Assembly: GCA_940337035.1 (NCBI GenBank)
Contig: OW679202.1
Location: forward strand, 15,812,708 to 15,876,707
Reading direction: 5' to 3'
Source: Agriotes lineatus
Taxonomy: Eukaryota; Arthropoda; Insecta; Coleoptera; Elateridae
DNA length: 64,000 nt
The position numbers and the translations under genes were made by a program. Positions 23,410-36,300 of this stretch are shown piece after piece (the first letter of the stretch is position 1; every line of letters begins with the position of its first letter). The notes beneath the pieces were generated by a model. The model was not told the DNA's origin. It saw only the letters and a list, made by a program, of their open reading frames with translations, and did not search any database.

Positions 23410-23541
23410 GTGGCACGGTCAGTCTATATTTATAATACTTGAAGTTATCAAATTAGGTTTTGCGTAAGTTTTGACACAGACTGACGCAAAACTTAACCTG
23501 CTAACCTCAAATTTGACAAAGACTTACAGTGCCACCAATAT
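23410..23541. repeat. short palindromic repeat with GGTGGCACTGTAAG arms
   Basis: The inverted arms GGTGGCAC and GTGCCACC surround a centre containing TTTTGCGT and ACGCAAAACTTAACCTG. The same core is at 37998-38125, nested in a MITE in the filamin intron. Confidence 0.65.
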
Positions 23542-23624
23542 CACACTTCAGAGCGATGTTCGAGAACCACGCCTGATCACACTGGTGCGTCGGACATCCT
23601 TGTTTTCATTGTGAGAATGTAGTT

Positions 23625-24455
23625 CAGTCAAATGGAAGAAAATAGGGGAAAGTTTTGGTGAAGTTTTGATATTTGGTTCCTATATGTTTTTGGGGTCGCT
23701 GTACACGAATATCAGGTTTTCCAACAAACATTTTGACCGGAAACATGTTTTTTTAAGCAAAAATGGTGTAAAAGACGGTTTTTCTAAAGTTTTTCTATAA
23801 TTACCCGAAAGCTATCCATTTTTCGTAAATGTTGAACCTATATGAAGTGAAAGAAGATAAAATTTCCTACATTTTATGTACTTGAGGTTTTTCTCTTAGA
23901 CCAATCGTTCAGCCGGGACAGCGCCGCGAAGTTATAGTCCAGCCAAATGGTAGAAAATAAGGAAAAGCTTTGGTGGAGTTTTGATATTTGGTTCCTATAT
24001 GTTTTTTGGGTCACGAATATCACGTTTTCCAACAAGAATTTTGACCGGAAACACGTTTTTTTAACAAAAAACGGAGTAAAAACCGTTTTTTTTAGTTTTT
24101 CTAAAATTACTCGAAAACTAGCCAATTTTGTAACTGTTTTGTAACATGAAATGAAAGAGAATACAATTTCCTACATTTTATGTACCAGATTTTTTTTTCT
24201 CCGACCAATCGTTCAGCCGCGAGAGCACCACGAAGTTAGGTGTTAAAAGCAAAAAAAAAGGAATCATCCCAGTTTATTTCAAAGTAACTCGAAGACTATC
24301 CATTTTTCGTAAATCAAAATGGTATATGAAATGAATCTTTATAAATGAAATGTTGGCAAACCTGATATTCGCGTAAGCAACCCAAAAAACATATAGGAAC
24401 CAAATATAAAAACTCCAAAACTTTCCCCTATTTTCCACTATGTGACTGGACTATA
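23625..24455. repeat. tandem duplicate of about 305 bp plus an inverted partial copy
   Basis: Blocks at about 23628-23925 and 23934-24235 share GTTTTGATATTTGGTTCCTA, TTTTGACCGGAAACA and a CCAATCGTTCAGCCG end. A third, inverted piece at about 24345-24455 carries CATATAGGAACCAAATAT and AAACTTTCCCCTATTTTCCA. No coding content is evident. Confidence 0.7.
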
Positions 24456-24891
24456 ATTTCCCAGTTACATTTTTTGAAAGTTGATATAGGAAAAATATAT
24501 ACAAATTGTCAAAAACTTGTAACTCCCAAAGCGAGGCTTTCTGTAACTTGAAGGTGGGTATCTATGTTATAAAGTAAAAACAACTAAAAATATTAAACTC
24601 TAATTAATTATATTTATTGGTTAAAGAGTAAAGTAAACACACATAAGTATTACATATTTTAACATTTTGGGTTTGAAAAGTAACTATGCAGCTAAATTGT
24701 TCAATCAAATTTATTTTTACGAGCGTTTCGCTAGCATTTAAAAGCTAACTTCTTCAGACGTTTACATTAAGTTTTTTACAATTAATTATTTGGTGAACTA
24801 AAAATAGGAGAATGAGGTTAGATTTTACATATAAACAATATATAGTTTTATTCTTACCCTTGTATAAATTGATTTAATTGGGGAGAAATTA

Positions 24892-25977
24892 ACGCTCTCT
24901 TTTTTTACTTTTTGAATAAATCATTGATGAAGCTTACAGTTTATATTTAAAAATGCTATTAGTGTAAATGTTTAACAATGTGGAAAATAAAATTTGTTCC
25001 GCGAACTGTCAAATGACCGTTTCTGACAAGTTGATCAATTTCATTAGTTTGTTTATTATAGTGTTGAATAATCAATAAAATATATAACAGTAATAATCTA
25101 GTCAATAGCTTTATTATCTAGCACAAACAAATTACTTATTTTTGGTAGAATTCGGAATTTTTATGTAAGAAACACACTTTTAAGTGTACGATGGCTTTCA
25201 TCCAATTTCGGTATAAATACATGGCGAGGCATTGCCGGTGGGCATTCGGCTTTGTGGTCACGTTCGATGAAGTGTCCCTTTCCAGCATTCCGCGTTGTGG
25301 CCAAGTTCGGCGCAATGTACCTCTCGTGAATTCGACGTTGTGGTCAGGTTTCGACAAAGTGGCCCTCTCTAGCATTCGGCGTTGTGGCCAAGTTCGGCGA
25401 AGTGTACCTCTCGTGAATTCGACGTTGTGGTCACGTTTCGACAGAGTGGCCCTCTCTAGCATTCGGCGTTGTGGCCAAGTTCGACGATATGTACCGCTCG
25501 AGAATTCGACGTTGTGGTCAGGTTTCGACAAAGTGGTCCTCTCTAGCATTCGGCGTTGTGGCCAAGTGCGGCGAAGTGTACCGCTCGTGAATTCGACGTT
25601 GTGGTCACGTTTGGACAAAGTGGCCCTTTCTAGCATTCGGCGTTGTGGCCAAGTTCGACGATATGTACCGCTCGAGAATTCGACGTTGTGGCCACGTTTC
25701 GACAAAGTGTCCACCCCCTGTTAATCAGAGCTTTACATTTTACACTTTCCACGCAAACTAGACTCTGATCGGGTAAGATCGGGTTCGCAAATACTGCTTA
25801 ATTATTTTCGACGAAGTGGACACTTTCGGCAAAGTGTCCTTCATCAGCATTCGACGTTGTGGTTACTTTCGGCGATATGGTCATCATATGATATTCGACG
25901 TTGTGTACATGTTCGACATTGTGGACCTTTCAAAATCGATTCGACGTTGTGTACATTCGACAATGTGTCATAGACCC
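24892..25977 (-). repeat. right inverted arm of the Foldback-like element
   Basis: This is the reverse complement of 16291-17334 with scattered substitutions. Both arms keep the same number of 87-bp units in the same order, so they were homogenised or copied as whole arms. Confidence 0.9.
25225..25708 (-). repeat. 87-bp tandem array in the right arm
   Basis: This is the inverted counterpart of 16510-16985 with the same unit count and only point differences (for example GTGCGGCGAAGTG at about 25566). Confidence 0.9.
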
Positions 25978-26149
25978 TATGTAACTACTTCTGAGTTTTG
26001 TTGTTTGATTCAGTGGCATTCATTTAATTTTTTGTTTGCATAATTTATTTTTAATTATGTTCTCCAAGGTCAGAGGTATAATTTAGACTATTCAATTTAT
26101 CATTATATAAATAAAATTAAAGGTTAATCACAACTGTTGCTTCGGTACC

Positions 26150-26256
26150 CAATTTTTAAAGCGACTGGGTGGGCTGCCCGCCAATTGCCTGGATTGAACC
26201 TCGTACTGTGGCACCGCAGTCGAGCTCCCTAACCCCTTGCCCACGCTGGTGATCAG
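26150..26256 (-). repeat. tRNA-derived SINE head (likely)
   Basis: On the - strand, GTGGGCAAGGGGTTAGGGAG resembles an RNA polymerase III A box, and GAGGTTCAATCC about 35 bases later resembles a B box. A cloverleaf tRNA could not be folded convincingly, so a SINE head or tRNA pseudogene is the better reading. Confidence 0.45.
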
Positions 26257-27136
26257 ATGACTAAGTGTACTGTCAATAAATAGATATAGAGAGATAATTT
26301 TAAATTGAATTACAAGGTATATAGTGTTATAGCGTCCTTCAATTCTACAAAAATTTTAAATTTAATTTAATTCCTGATATGTTATTCTGCAATATTGTAT
26401 TTACTTACCTAGGTATCTATAACACCTATTTTTGGTTCGCCCAATCTAGAACGTTTAGTTACAAGTATATATACAATCACGATCAACTATAGCTGTTCTG
26501 GCACTGGTAGAACTGAACAGTAGATAATTTATTTTCAGACATTTGCATAGCAAGTGTTTTCAAAATTTAATTAACTTTAGAATAGTTTATTATTTACATC
26601 TCACAATTTCGACTTATTTGACTTTGATTTGATTATATCAACATTCCACGTCAATCAACTAATGTATCAATGTAGTAAAAACTCTGCAGATATCTTAATT
26701 ATTAAATAATCAAAATACATTTTAATAAGCAAAATTTATTCAAATTAAAGTAACATTCATCAAGGGATTCATACAATTTTCATACGAAACAACATATAAA
26801 GTAGGAAAAATGTTGCAGTATAATAAAATAAACATTTGAAAAATAAATATTGATTTAAATCTAAAATGGTTCAAAAGCCTCTATGTACAATAAAGCACAT
26901 TTCATGCATTATAAAGAACTAATAAGAAAGTAACAAAATTCATAAAATTTTTCAGTAATATTTCATTGTTAATATTCTAAATGAAATTTATATACAAAAT
27001 GTTTGATAAAGAAATTACACATTAAGCAGATCCTGAAAAATTTTACAAATATTTAAAAAAACATTAATATTAAGTATGGCTAGTGAGAACTATACTGATA
27101 AAATTAAGTATATTGTAGCATAATTAAGTAAAAAAT
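26257..27136. other. filamin 3' UTR and flanking AT-rich sequence
   Basis: The filamin stop codon is at 27137-27139 on the - strand. A candidate AATAAA on the - strand lies at 26735-26740, giving a 3' UTR of about 400 bases. Nothing else was recognised. Confidence 0.45.
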
Positions 27137-27321
27137 CTAAACCTCCACTTTGAAAGGAGATCCTGGAATATGATCATCTCCCCACTTAACGATAATAATA
27201 TAGTCTCCCCGTTCTCTTACAAGATAATTAATATGGTACTGATTATGGCCTTGATGTTTGATGAACACTTCTTCACATGGGCCTTTGGGACCATGCACAC
27301 CAACAAACAAAATGTTTGTGC
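27137..27321 (-). CDS. cher: filamin last exon: repeat 24 and stop
   Basis: The acceptor GTTCTAG precedes 27321 and TAG stands at 27137-27139. It encodes LFVGVHGPKGPCEEVFIKH to HIPGSPFKVEV. Repeat 24 is the dimerisation domain in vertebrate filamins. Confidence 0.95.
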
Positions 27322-30300
27322 CTAGAACATATCATTTTGTAAGCTAACTTGGTATTAAGTTTTCAAGCAAGTCATAGCTAATAAATTCATTATAAAAATC
27401 ATTAGTTAAAAAATATTACTATAAAAAAGAAGTTGTAGGATATACAGTGACCACCAAAAAGTCGGCATTATACCGGAGAGTTTTTTTTTAATTTTTCAAT
27501 TTTTTGATAATAATTTGTGCTTGTCTAAAACCCTATTTAGCCCCTATTATACATATATATCGGGTGATTTCTACTTATTCAGAAAATGGCGTTTTTCGAA
27601 ATTTGTAAAATTCAAAAAGTGCTATTTTTTGGAAATTAGGTAATATTTCAATAATATTTTTTAGAGAGTGTTAGAATTCGGTAACTGAACAATCTCAAGC
27701 CATTTTTCTAATTTTTAAAATATTTTTCAAAATTTTACGTACCAAGACGTAATTTGAAAATACAAATTTTTTTAGGTAGACTTGAGAGATTTGTAACTGG
27801 AAAAAATAATAGCAAATGTTAATTACTTCTTTAGATTTTTTATTATTTACTGAAAAGTACTATGTTCGTATAATTTTTGTTTTTGATGAAAGGTGCTTTT
27901 TAAGAGAAATATTTTTCAGTGATAATTAATATCTATTTAAATAGCTTCTAAAAACTCTAATCTAGCCCTTGTAGGAGCCTTGGCATCGCATCATGGAAAC
28001 CAACATAGTTCAGTTTTGAGTTGATATTGTCATTCTGACATAACGCATGTATTAGTTACTGAATAAATATTTTGTGTATACTACGTTCAGTATCTACACC
28101 CTGTTAATAAATTACCGTTACAAAAATCCTGCAAATGTTCTTTTACAGTTGTCTAAATGAGGAGAATTCTTAGAACAAGTAAACTGGATAATAAAAAATC
28201 ATTTAGACAACTGTAAAAGAACATTTACAGGATTTTTATAAAAACAATTTATTAAGAGGGGTCTTGCATCAAAAACCTAAAAATTATATGTATATATGTA
28301 TATAAATACAATGAGTCCATAAAGTCTTGCACAAATTCATTTAAAATTCAGATATTTTATTATCGGAAAAACGCTCGAACATGTCTATTAGTATTTTTAG
28401 TTGCGCATTTTTTAAAGTCAAAAGTTAGTATACGGGTGTCCCAGGTCAGAGATATGACGTCATGTAGGTTTTTTTTAAATGGAACACCCTCTACATAGTA
28501 CCATTTTCGAATTCTACGTTGAAAACTGAACACTTTTTGTATAACCAACTATATCTCTAAATTCAGCGGTTTTCGAAGTATTGACGTTTGAAAACATTGA
28601 TATTGTTTTTTCTGACTTCCGGTAAAAAAATTGACATAAGATTTGGAACATTTACGCAGCTGTAAAAACCAAACGGTTTCAATTAAAGCGAAACGGCTTG
28701 CACTTTCATATCTCAGTTTTCTATGAGCTATCACTTGATGCTATTTTTCGATTCAACCAGAAATGTCAATTTTTGACCAGAAGTCTGAAAAAACAATATC
28801 AATGTTTTCAAACATCAATATTTCGAAAATCGCTGAATTTAGAGATATAGTTAGTTATACAAAAAGTGTTCAGTTTTAAACGTAGAATTCGAAAATGGTA
28901 CAATATAGAAAGGGTTCCATTTAAAAAAACCTACATGACGTCATATCTCTTACCTGGGGCACCCTATATACTAACTTTTAACTTTAAAAAATACGCAACT
29001 AAAAATACTAATTGACATGTTCGAGCGTTTTTCTGATAATGAAATATCTGAATTTTAAATGAATTTGTGCAAGACTTTATGGACTCGTATATAACCTCTA
29101 CACCTGTCGGTAGATGAGGAGCTGATAATGTATGTATGTATATAACTCTTCGATAAATAATAAAAAAGATAAAGGAGTAATTAGCATTTGATATTATTTG
29201 TTCCAATTATAAATCTTTAGTCACAAAAAATTTTGAATTTTAAAATTAAGTCTTGGTATGTGAAATTATGAAAAATATTTAAAAATTTGAAAAATTAAAT
29301 TTTAGACAAAGTTAAAGAAACATAGGTGTTTTCTAGTCTTGAAATTATTTAGTTAGCTAAGACTAACACACTTTAAAAGATATCATTAAAATCTTACTTA
29401 ATTTCTGAAAAATAGCATTTTTTGGTTTTTGACAATTTTGAAAAACACCATTTTCTAAATAAGTAAAAATTACTCGGTATATATGATAGGGGCTAGTAGT
29501 AGTAGTAGTTGTGGGGAGACCAAAGTCTAGCAAGTAGGCTACCGTAGGCCTTTTTTGCCAACCCCATGCATCCCCTCAACCACCTTCATTATCATCCTCT
29601 TCGATTGACCCTTCTCCCTGCTTAAACCTTCCTGATCCTAGTGCGAACTCCCAAAAAACACTTTCTGGCAGTCATTGTATATACAAGACGATATTTTCAA
29701 ATTACCTGCAGTATTTGCAGCAACCGTAAATTGATTTTGTTTTCCAATGTATGCCTTCTTTAATCCCATTCCCTTAGAAGTCACCTTGGAAGCATCACTT
29801 TTAAAGTTGGGAAGCATAGGGCCTTTTGTAGCACTATCTTTGCATACTTTTGCAACAGTTTCCACAATAACGGATGATGTTTCTTGTGTTCCTACATCAA
29901 CTACAGTTGAGTCACCTGAAATTATATGGGTAATAAAAATTAGTTTCTATGTACCAGGTTTCAAAACAAATCAAATAAGGTGAAAAACTAACCTGTACTA
30001 TGGACTTTGAATGGCGAGCCAACAATATGATTATTGTTGTACTTAATACTGATGAAATAATCCCCAGGTGCTAATGGTGTGTAGCGAACTTTATAGCCTT
30101 CCTCCACCTCAGTACAATCCATCGATACTTTGCTAGGGCCATCAATGGTTACAGCTAGAGTACCTGCTCCAGCATTGACAGTGTCTATGATAAAATCGGT
30201 CTTTGCACCTGCAAACATATTACTAATAGTGTTACTTCTTATGGACATCATACTCAATGTTATATTTTAATGGTGTACACACCTGTCTTGATATTATTTA

Positions 30301-33300
30301 AACCACTTCCTGCAGCATGGACAGCTGCTGGATCAGCAGTATCTTTACCTACTTTAATATGAAATGGAGAACCAGGAATATGTACACCGTTATATTTAAC
30401 ATGGATCTTATGAATGCCATTCTCCCTTGGCATAAACCTTACGGAAGATTCTTCTGCATCAATAACTTGAATAAAGCAATCTTCCTCATGCCCTGATGGC
30501 CCAATAATCTAAATAAACAGGTATTATTTATGCCATACAATTGTTATAAGATGTCAAATACGATTCCAGTAAAAGTTATTTTACATGATGAAGCTGTTTT
30601 GCAAGCTATATCAAACCCATGTGAAAACATATTATTGTCACGAGATAATTTGCACAATAACAAACCTTAGCGTCCAAATCGCCTTTTCCAGCTCCATTCT
30701 TTTTCACAATAAAGTGTGAAGGAGTATCAGCTTGCACACAACCTTCTGGAAACTGTATAACTTCCAGCAAATGTGCATCACCAACAGCAGGAGAAATGTA
30801 GACCTTAAATGGAGAGTCCGGCACATGTTCATCATTGAACTTTAATCCAATTCTGTATTCACCTATCACAAAACTCAGAGTTACCAACACTATAAACACA
30901 CACTACAACAAATAAACCTTCAGAAGGCTGAGGTGCAGGTGGTTCGACAGGATTTAAACATATTTCGTGGCACACTTTATACATTTTAAGTAATTTTTAT
31001 GTAAGTCTTATAAGTGACAACAAACAAAACCGATTCAACGCCAACTCGGACATCTGTTAAGTGATCGTGGCACTCATAAGACAAATATCTGACCAACTAT
31101 TAATATATGATTCAATCTTCTATATTTAACTTTTAAAATTACCTTGAAGTTATTTTTTTGTCACAGCAGAACACGGTTTGAAGCCTGCCACAACATTTTG
31201 GCCTGGAATTTTGCCAAGTAAAAATAGACCCACTAAGAAATGTATTTATATAAATTTCAAAACAAATATGTATTTATTTCTTTTAAAGTAATTTTCCGAC
31301 AAAAGTATTTTATCATTTGTACTATTTTTAGGACTTCTAATTTGTTATTTTGGTAAAATTTGTAAATTAAAAAAACCGGATACTGTGTAATACCAAACAA
31401 ATATGTCTATAATAAATTTGTTGCAAAAGTTCATTATTCTTTTTGACTTTTAATTTACGAGACTATAATAAATATTAATAAGTCAGAAACAAGTCCAACA
31501 AGCTGCTTCAGGTTTTTAAAGTCAAATACAACGCCACGACTTTAAAAGATCACAGAGAATATATTTTTGGTAAAGGTGATCAACAGCAAGTGCATGAAAA
31601 ATAAGCAGTTTAAGAAGCTTTAATTTATTTTAGTAGGTACCATTGCTTGAACAAACAATGAAATGAAGTAAAAATGTAAAAACTGAATTAATTTGCAAAG
31701 CTCTTAATAGGTGACGGAAGAGTTAATAATTATCATTGTTGTTTTTCTTTAAGAAGCCTGTTTTACATACGCGTATTAAAATAACTATATGCAGAAATTG
31801 GTGCTAGTATTCTGTGAAAAGATGCAATCAAAATCATATGAAAACTTACCAGGTTCAGAAACTTTATAGGCTACATCGCAAGAACCATCCTTGCGATCTG
31901 TAAACTGTATTTCAGCCTTGCTAGGACCTTCTACAGAGATGGCTAGCTGTCCACTACCAGCCTCTCTAGTCCAGACGTTGAATTCATTCAATTCTCCCTG
32001 TTCACCACGTTCTAAACCAGCACCTCCAGCTTTAACTAAATGAGCACCATGATCACGGAGAGGTCCTACAGTGAATTGGAATGGAGATCCTATGCAAATA
32101 TTAGCAAATTAATATAGTGAGGCAAAAAATATTAATGAAGTAAGTACCAGGAATATGGATGTCCTTGTATTTTACGGATACAGTATGGATGCCCAGCTCT
32201 TTTGGTACAAAATGTACAGCATACAGCCCATCTTGCACTTCATTAACTTCAGCATCCTCAGTTACACCACCAGGTGAGGTGACACTAGCACACAGATCAA
32301 ACGAAGTGATACCTGAACATGAATATTCAAATAGAATAGGCATTGACATTTTTAAAAATTGTTTGCTCTGATTTTGACTTGATTTTTAAATTAAATAAAA
32401 ATTTACAGCTTTCATACCAGGCATTTTGAAAGTTAGTTTGCATTGACTTCCAACTTCAGTAATAGGAACAGCTTCCCGTTGCCTTTGTATTTTTTCACGT
32501 TGTCTATTTGAACCTTCACCAGTTACCTAAAATTAAACAGTAACGCAGTGTGTAATATATTAGGTGTTATAAAATAGTGTTATATAGTAATAACTACATT
32601 GTGCCAATGGATTAGACTACTAGAGTTATAAATTACCCAAATATTTTGTTAGGTTTTCCAATTTTACTTCTTCATTGAAAAGCTTTCTTAGTTTATGCTT
32701 TTATAATGACATATTATTTTGCCATTCATACACATTTTGTATATACTATCTGACTGATGTTTCTATAGGAATTAGTATCTTATTTCAAGTTTTATAATAA
32801 TTTATTATATATTATACCAAATTAGTGGCACAACAGAGGATTCCTCTGCTAGTCTATGATACTTGAAATGCATTTTAATTATGTTATGCTACAAGTAAGT
32901 TTACTGAGTATAACAAATATATAAATTAATGTTTTCTTATATTTCTATAACATTCCTATTTTCCAGAAATACAAATAAAATATAAAAAATTTTACTTGAA
33001 TTTAACCGACCTTAACAGTGAAAGGAGAGCCTTCTACGTGATGATCAGCAAATTTAAGATTAACAATATAGTAACCAGGTTCAGTAGGCTTATAGGAGAT
33101 GTTCAAAGTTCCATCTTCTTTATCATTGCATTGGATTTCTGCTTTGCTAGGACCTTCAATTGACAAAGACAAACCTCCAAAACCTACAAATAATAACAGA
33201 AGTTCAATACGCTTGTTTGACACAATTATAATTTTATTTCTTACCAGCATTTCTAGTATCAACAGTAAAAGTATTATCCACTTGCGTTTTACCTTCTTTG

Positions 33301-36300
33301 AGAGCATTTCCAGAAACTTGAACTTTTTTAGCATCACCAACTTCTCTCTCGCAAACGTTAATTTTGAACGGTGAGTTAGTAATGTGTTTTCCCAGCTTTT
33401 TAACAGATACCACATGTTCTCCTATTTCACGAGGAGTGAAAGAAATACCAATATTACCAGTAGGTAATCTTTTCAAGAAGCAAGGTTCCTCCAATCCACT
33501 TGGAGCTTGAATGGAAGCATTCAAAGACCTTATGTCATCATCAGATATCTTTCCAGGAAGAGAAACTTCACTGCAGGATCCAACAGAGATCTGATTACGT
33601 TTACGACCCTCTCCAGTAATTTTAGCATTAAATGGTGAACCTTTAATATGCTTATCACCAAACCTAACAGATATTTTATATTCTCCAGGTGCTGTTGGCA
33701 AATATGACACTGAAACTGTGCCGTCCTTGTTATCGTGACAGCTGATTTCGGCTTTGCTTGGACCTTCAACAGCCATTGACAGCCCACCAGCTCCAGCACC
33801 TTTAGTAGAGATGGTAAAGTTGCTGGGTTCGCCACTTACACCATGTGTAAGTCCAGGACCATATGCAGTTACATATCCAGAACTGATAGAATCAACATGA
33901 AATTTAAATGGCGAACCTTGTACATGTTCACCATTGTATTTTACAGCTAATTCGTGGAGTCCTTCTTCACGAGGATCATATTTAATGCTTACTGTACCAT
34001 CTCTGTTATCCTCAATGACAGGTTTGTCAACATTTCCACTCGGCATTTTGATATCAGCTGGAATGTATAAACATCCAATTATTATTTTATAGGTAGACTT
34101 TTTGAGAACTGTTTCATTAATATTGCAGGTGACCCCTTTATGTTAGCATTAAACTATACTGTACTAGATACAGTTATGCAACAGGATTATAAACGTGTAT
34201 CATCTGCATACAAACAACATCTTCAAGGTACTATGTTTTAGTTTAACACTAGTCACGTGCGTCTGCATGACATATAAAAATATATTTCTCATATGCAAGG
34301 GGTCTTTAAAGCTTTTTTATATTCCAGCAAGACAAAAAAATCACATTTTTCTATATGAAATGAAAGTTGTAAAACAAATTGTTTTATCTGGTTTGTTATT
34401 GTTAATTTTATGTGGGCCATTATTAACAGTGCAAATAGAGGAAATGAAAATATACTCTAATGTGAACAACAGCAAGCAATATTTTATAGTATTTCTTATA
34501 ACTTCTATTAATATATAACCACTTGTTGGAAAGATATTCATTAAAAATCAAATAGTAGGCAAATAAAGGTTTTTCATAATGACAACTACTTTCACCAACA
34601 TTGTATACGACAAACAATCCACAACCTAAGTTGTGATTAAGCTCTGAAATTTAACAATTGTTATCTAATTACAAATTTGTAATTAAATTATGTTGGAAAT
34701 TACTAGTTTAGAGATTTAGAAAGTAAGCATAGCCAACCATTTTTACCCGGTTTTTTTTTCACAAGCAAAAAGTGGAACTATAACAATATATAGTGAACCA
34801 TTAAAAACGTCAATATTAGTATTACATTTCAGCTTAGACCGCGTTGCCTTTGTAGAGAAATACCCAACATTCTTTTTTGGCCTAATGTGGTTAACACCTT
34901 GTGAACTCAAGCAAGGGTTTGTGTGATGGTTATGTTGTTTGGAGACTTGTAAGAGTTCACGAGCTACCAAAGAACATAAGCATCACACAAACCCTTACTT
35001 GAATTCACAAGGTGTTAGGTAGGTTAAGTCAAAAAAATTGGTGTTTATCTACAAAGACGACGTGGTCTAAGCTGAAATTTAATTCTAATATTGATAATTC
35101 CAGTAACCGCAAAAGCCTCAAACATTATATACCATTAAAAACGCTCACATATTAGCTCCGCCACTTTAGAAGATTAAATCAATATTTTTCATAATATTGT
35201 AGAAGAGTCAATACCACACAAAAGCAAAAATAAAATGTGTCTTATCCTTAGACTCTTTATCGCGGGTTGGGTAGCATATACTGACTTGCCCTGAACCTAG
35301 ATACGATTTTCATGTTGAATTAGGTGATCTTAAAAAAAAATATATAAAGATTAGAAGTGGTAGTTTCTGCAATGGTTTCGTTTCATTAGTATTTTTGTCT
35401 GTTTATTACCACAGTATATTTACTGTGTTATTACTATCTTTGGGAATACAAGATATTAAGAGAATTTATGGAGGCCACAAAGTAGGAGAACTACGGGAAA
35501 GAAGGTCCAATGAAGAGATTAAGAAAGTACTTCGAGGTGCCCAGAGGGAACAAAGGTGTGGCATGTTGAATACATCAAAATATTACGTTACACCGATAGG
35601 TGCAATGTAAATAAACGATATATGAAAGTAGTTCAAACATAACGACAGTCTGCAGAGTACTTGCCGCAAGTGTTTTATTTTAAGAGGTTAAGGTCCCAGA
35701 TCGCGGTTTTGTGTCAATTTTTCAAGTGACGAGTAGTACAAGAATGGCTGCGAAGGTAATCTTGCAGCTTAGGGCATCCAATTTAAACTATCGTTTCTAG
35801 AAACAGTAATATAGGAAGGATGCTCCACCACTGTGGGTCAATTATGCTACCCTTTAAAAGAAAATCCTTGCCATAAAGAAATTGCGAAAAAGTAAAAAAA
35901 ATAGATCATTCAGAGAACAACTAAAAAAAAGTTTATTACAAATAAATCATTGGCAATAAATATGTTTAAATTGTAATCGAAATATTTCTATTGCTAATCA
36001 TTTATTTGTAATATATGAATTAAAATTCCGCTGTCTTGTTAATCCCATTTTTCGAGTTTTCGCAATTTCTTTATCAAAAGGAGCTACTTTTAGAGGGTAG
36101 TATAATTGACCTACAGTGGTGGAGCATCCCTCCTATATTACTGGCTCCAGAATCTGTAGTTCAAATTGAGGGCCCTCAACTGTAAGGGTACCTTAAAATT
36201 TAAACATTTTTACTGCTAATAATTTATTCGTAATACAATGTAAATAAATTAAAATTCCCTTGTCTTGTTAATACTGCATTTTTTGGAGTTTTCGCAATTT

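Larger units (their letters stand above)
16291..25977. mobile_element. 9.7-kb Foldback-like DNA transposon
   Basis: The sequences 16291-17334 and 25977-24892 are inverted copies of each other. They are flanked by the same 8-bp word, TATGTAAC, at 16283-16290 and 25978-25985. The outer ends share GACACATTGTCGAA; the outermost bases are GGGGGCCG on the left and GGGTCTAT on the right. The arms contain an 87-bp tandem array, the architecture known from Drosophila Foldback elements. An 8-bp duplication is seen in the hAT and P superfamilies. No transposase was recognised in the core, so it is likely non-autonomous. The core was then colonised by other elements (see separate entries). Confidence 0.85.
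27537..29496. mobile_element. about 1.96-kb palindromic element with nested palindromes
   Basis: Outer inverted ends: TAGCCCCTATTATACATATA on the left and, reverse-complemented, TAGCCCCTATCATATATACC on the right. They continue into ACTTATTCAGAAAATGG and ACTTATTTAGAAAATGG. Inside are a hairpin at 28121-28238 and another palindromic MITE at 28309-29088. No ORF of interest is present. Confidence 0.8.
27322..29705 (-). other. last filamin intron, mostly one palindrome
   Basis: The intron is 2384 bp with donor CAG/GTAAT and acceptor TTCTAG. The palindromic element at 27537-29496 takes up about four fifths of it. The rest includes a short GTA repeat (29496-29510). Confidence 0.85.

Noticed and set aside
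23198..23416. 72-residue - strand frame starting MPPKLHLSVAK
   Set aside because: It spans the right end of a MITE and a palindrome border; the similarity to anything known is nil and its context is repeat DNA.
26150..26256. Functional tRNA gene
   Set aside because: A- and B-box-like words are present, but no acceptor stem or full cloverleaf could be formed; a SINE head is more likely.
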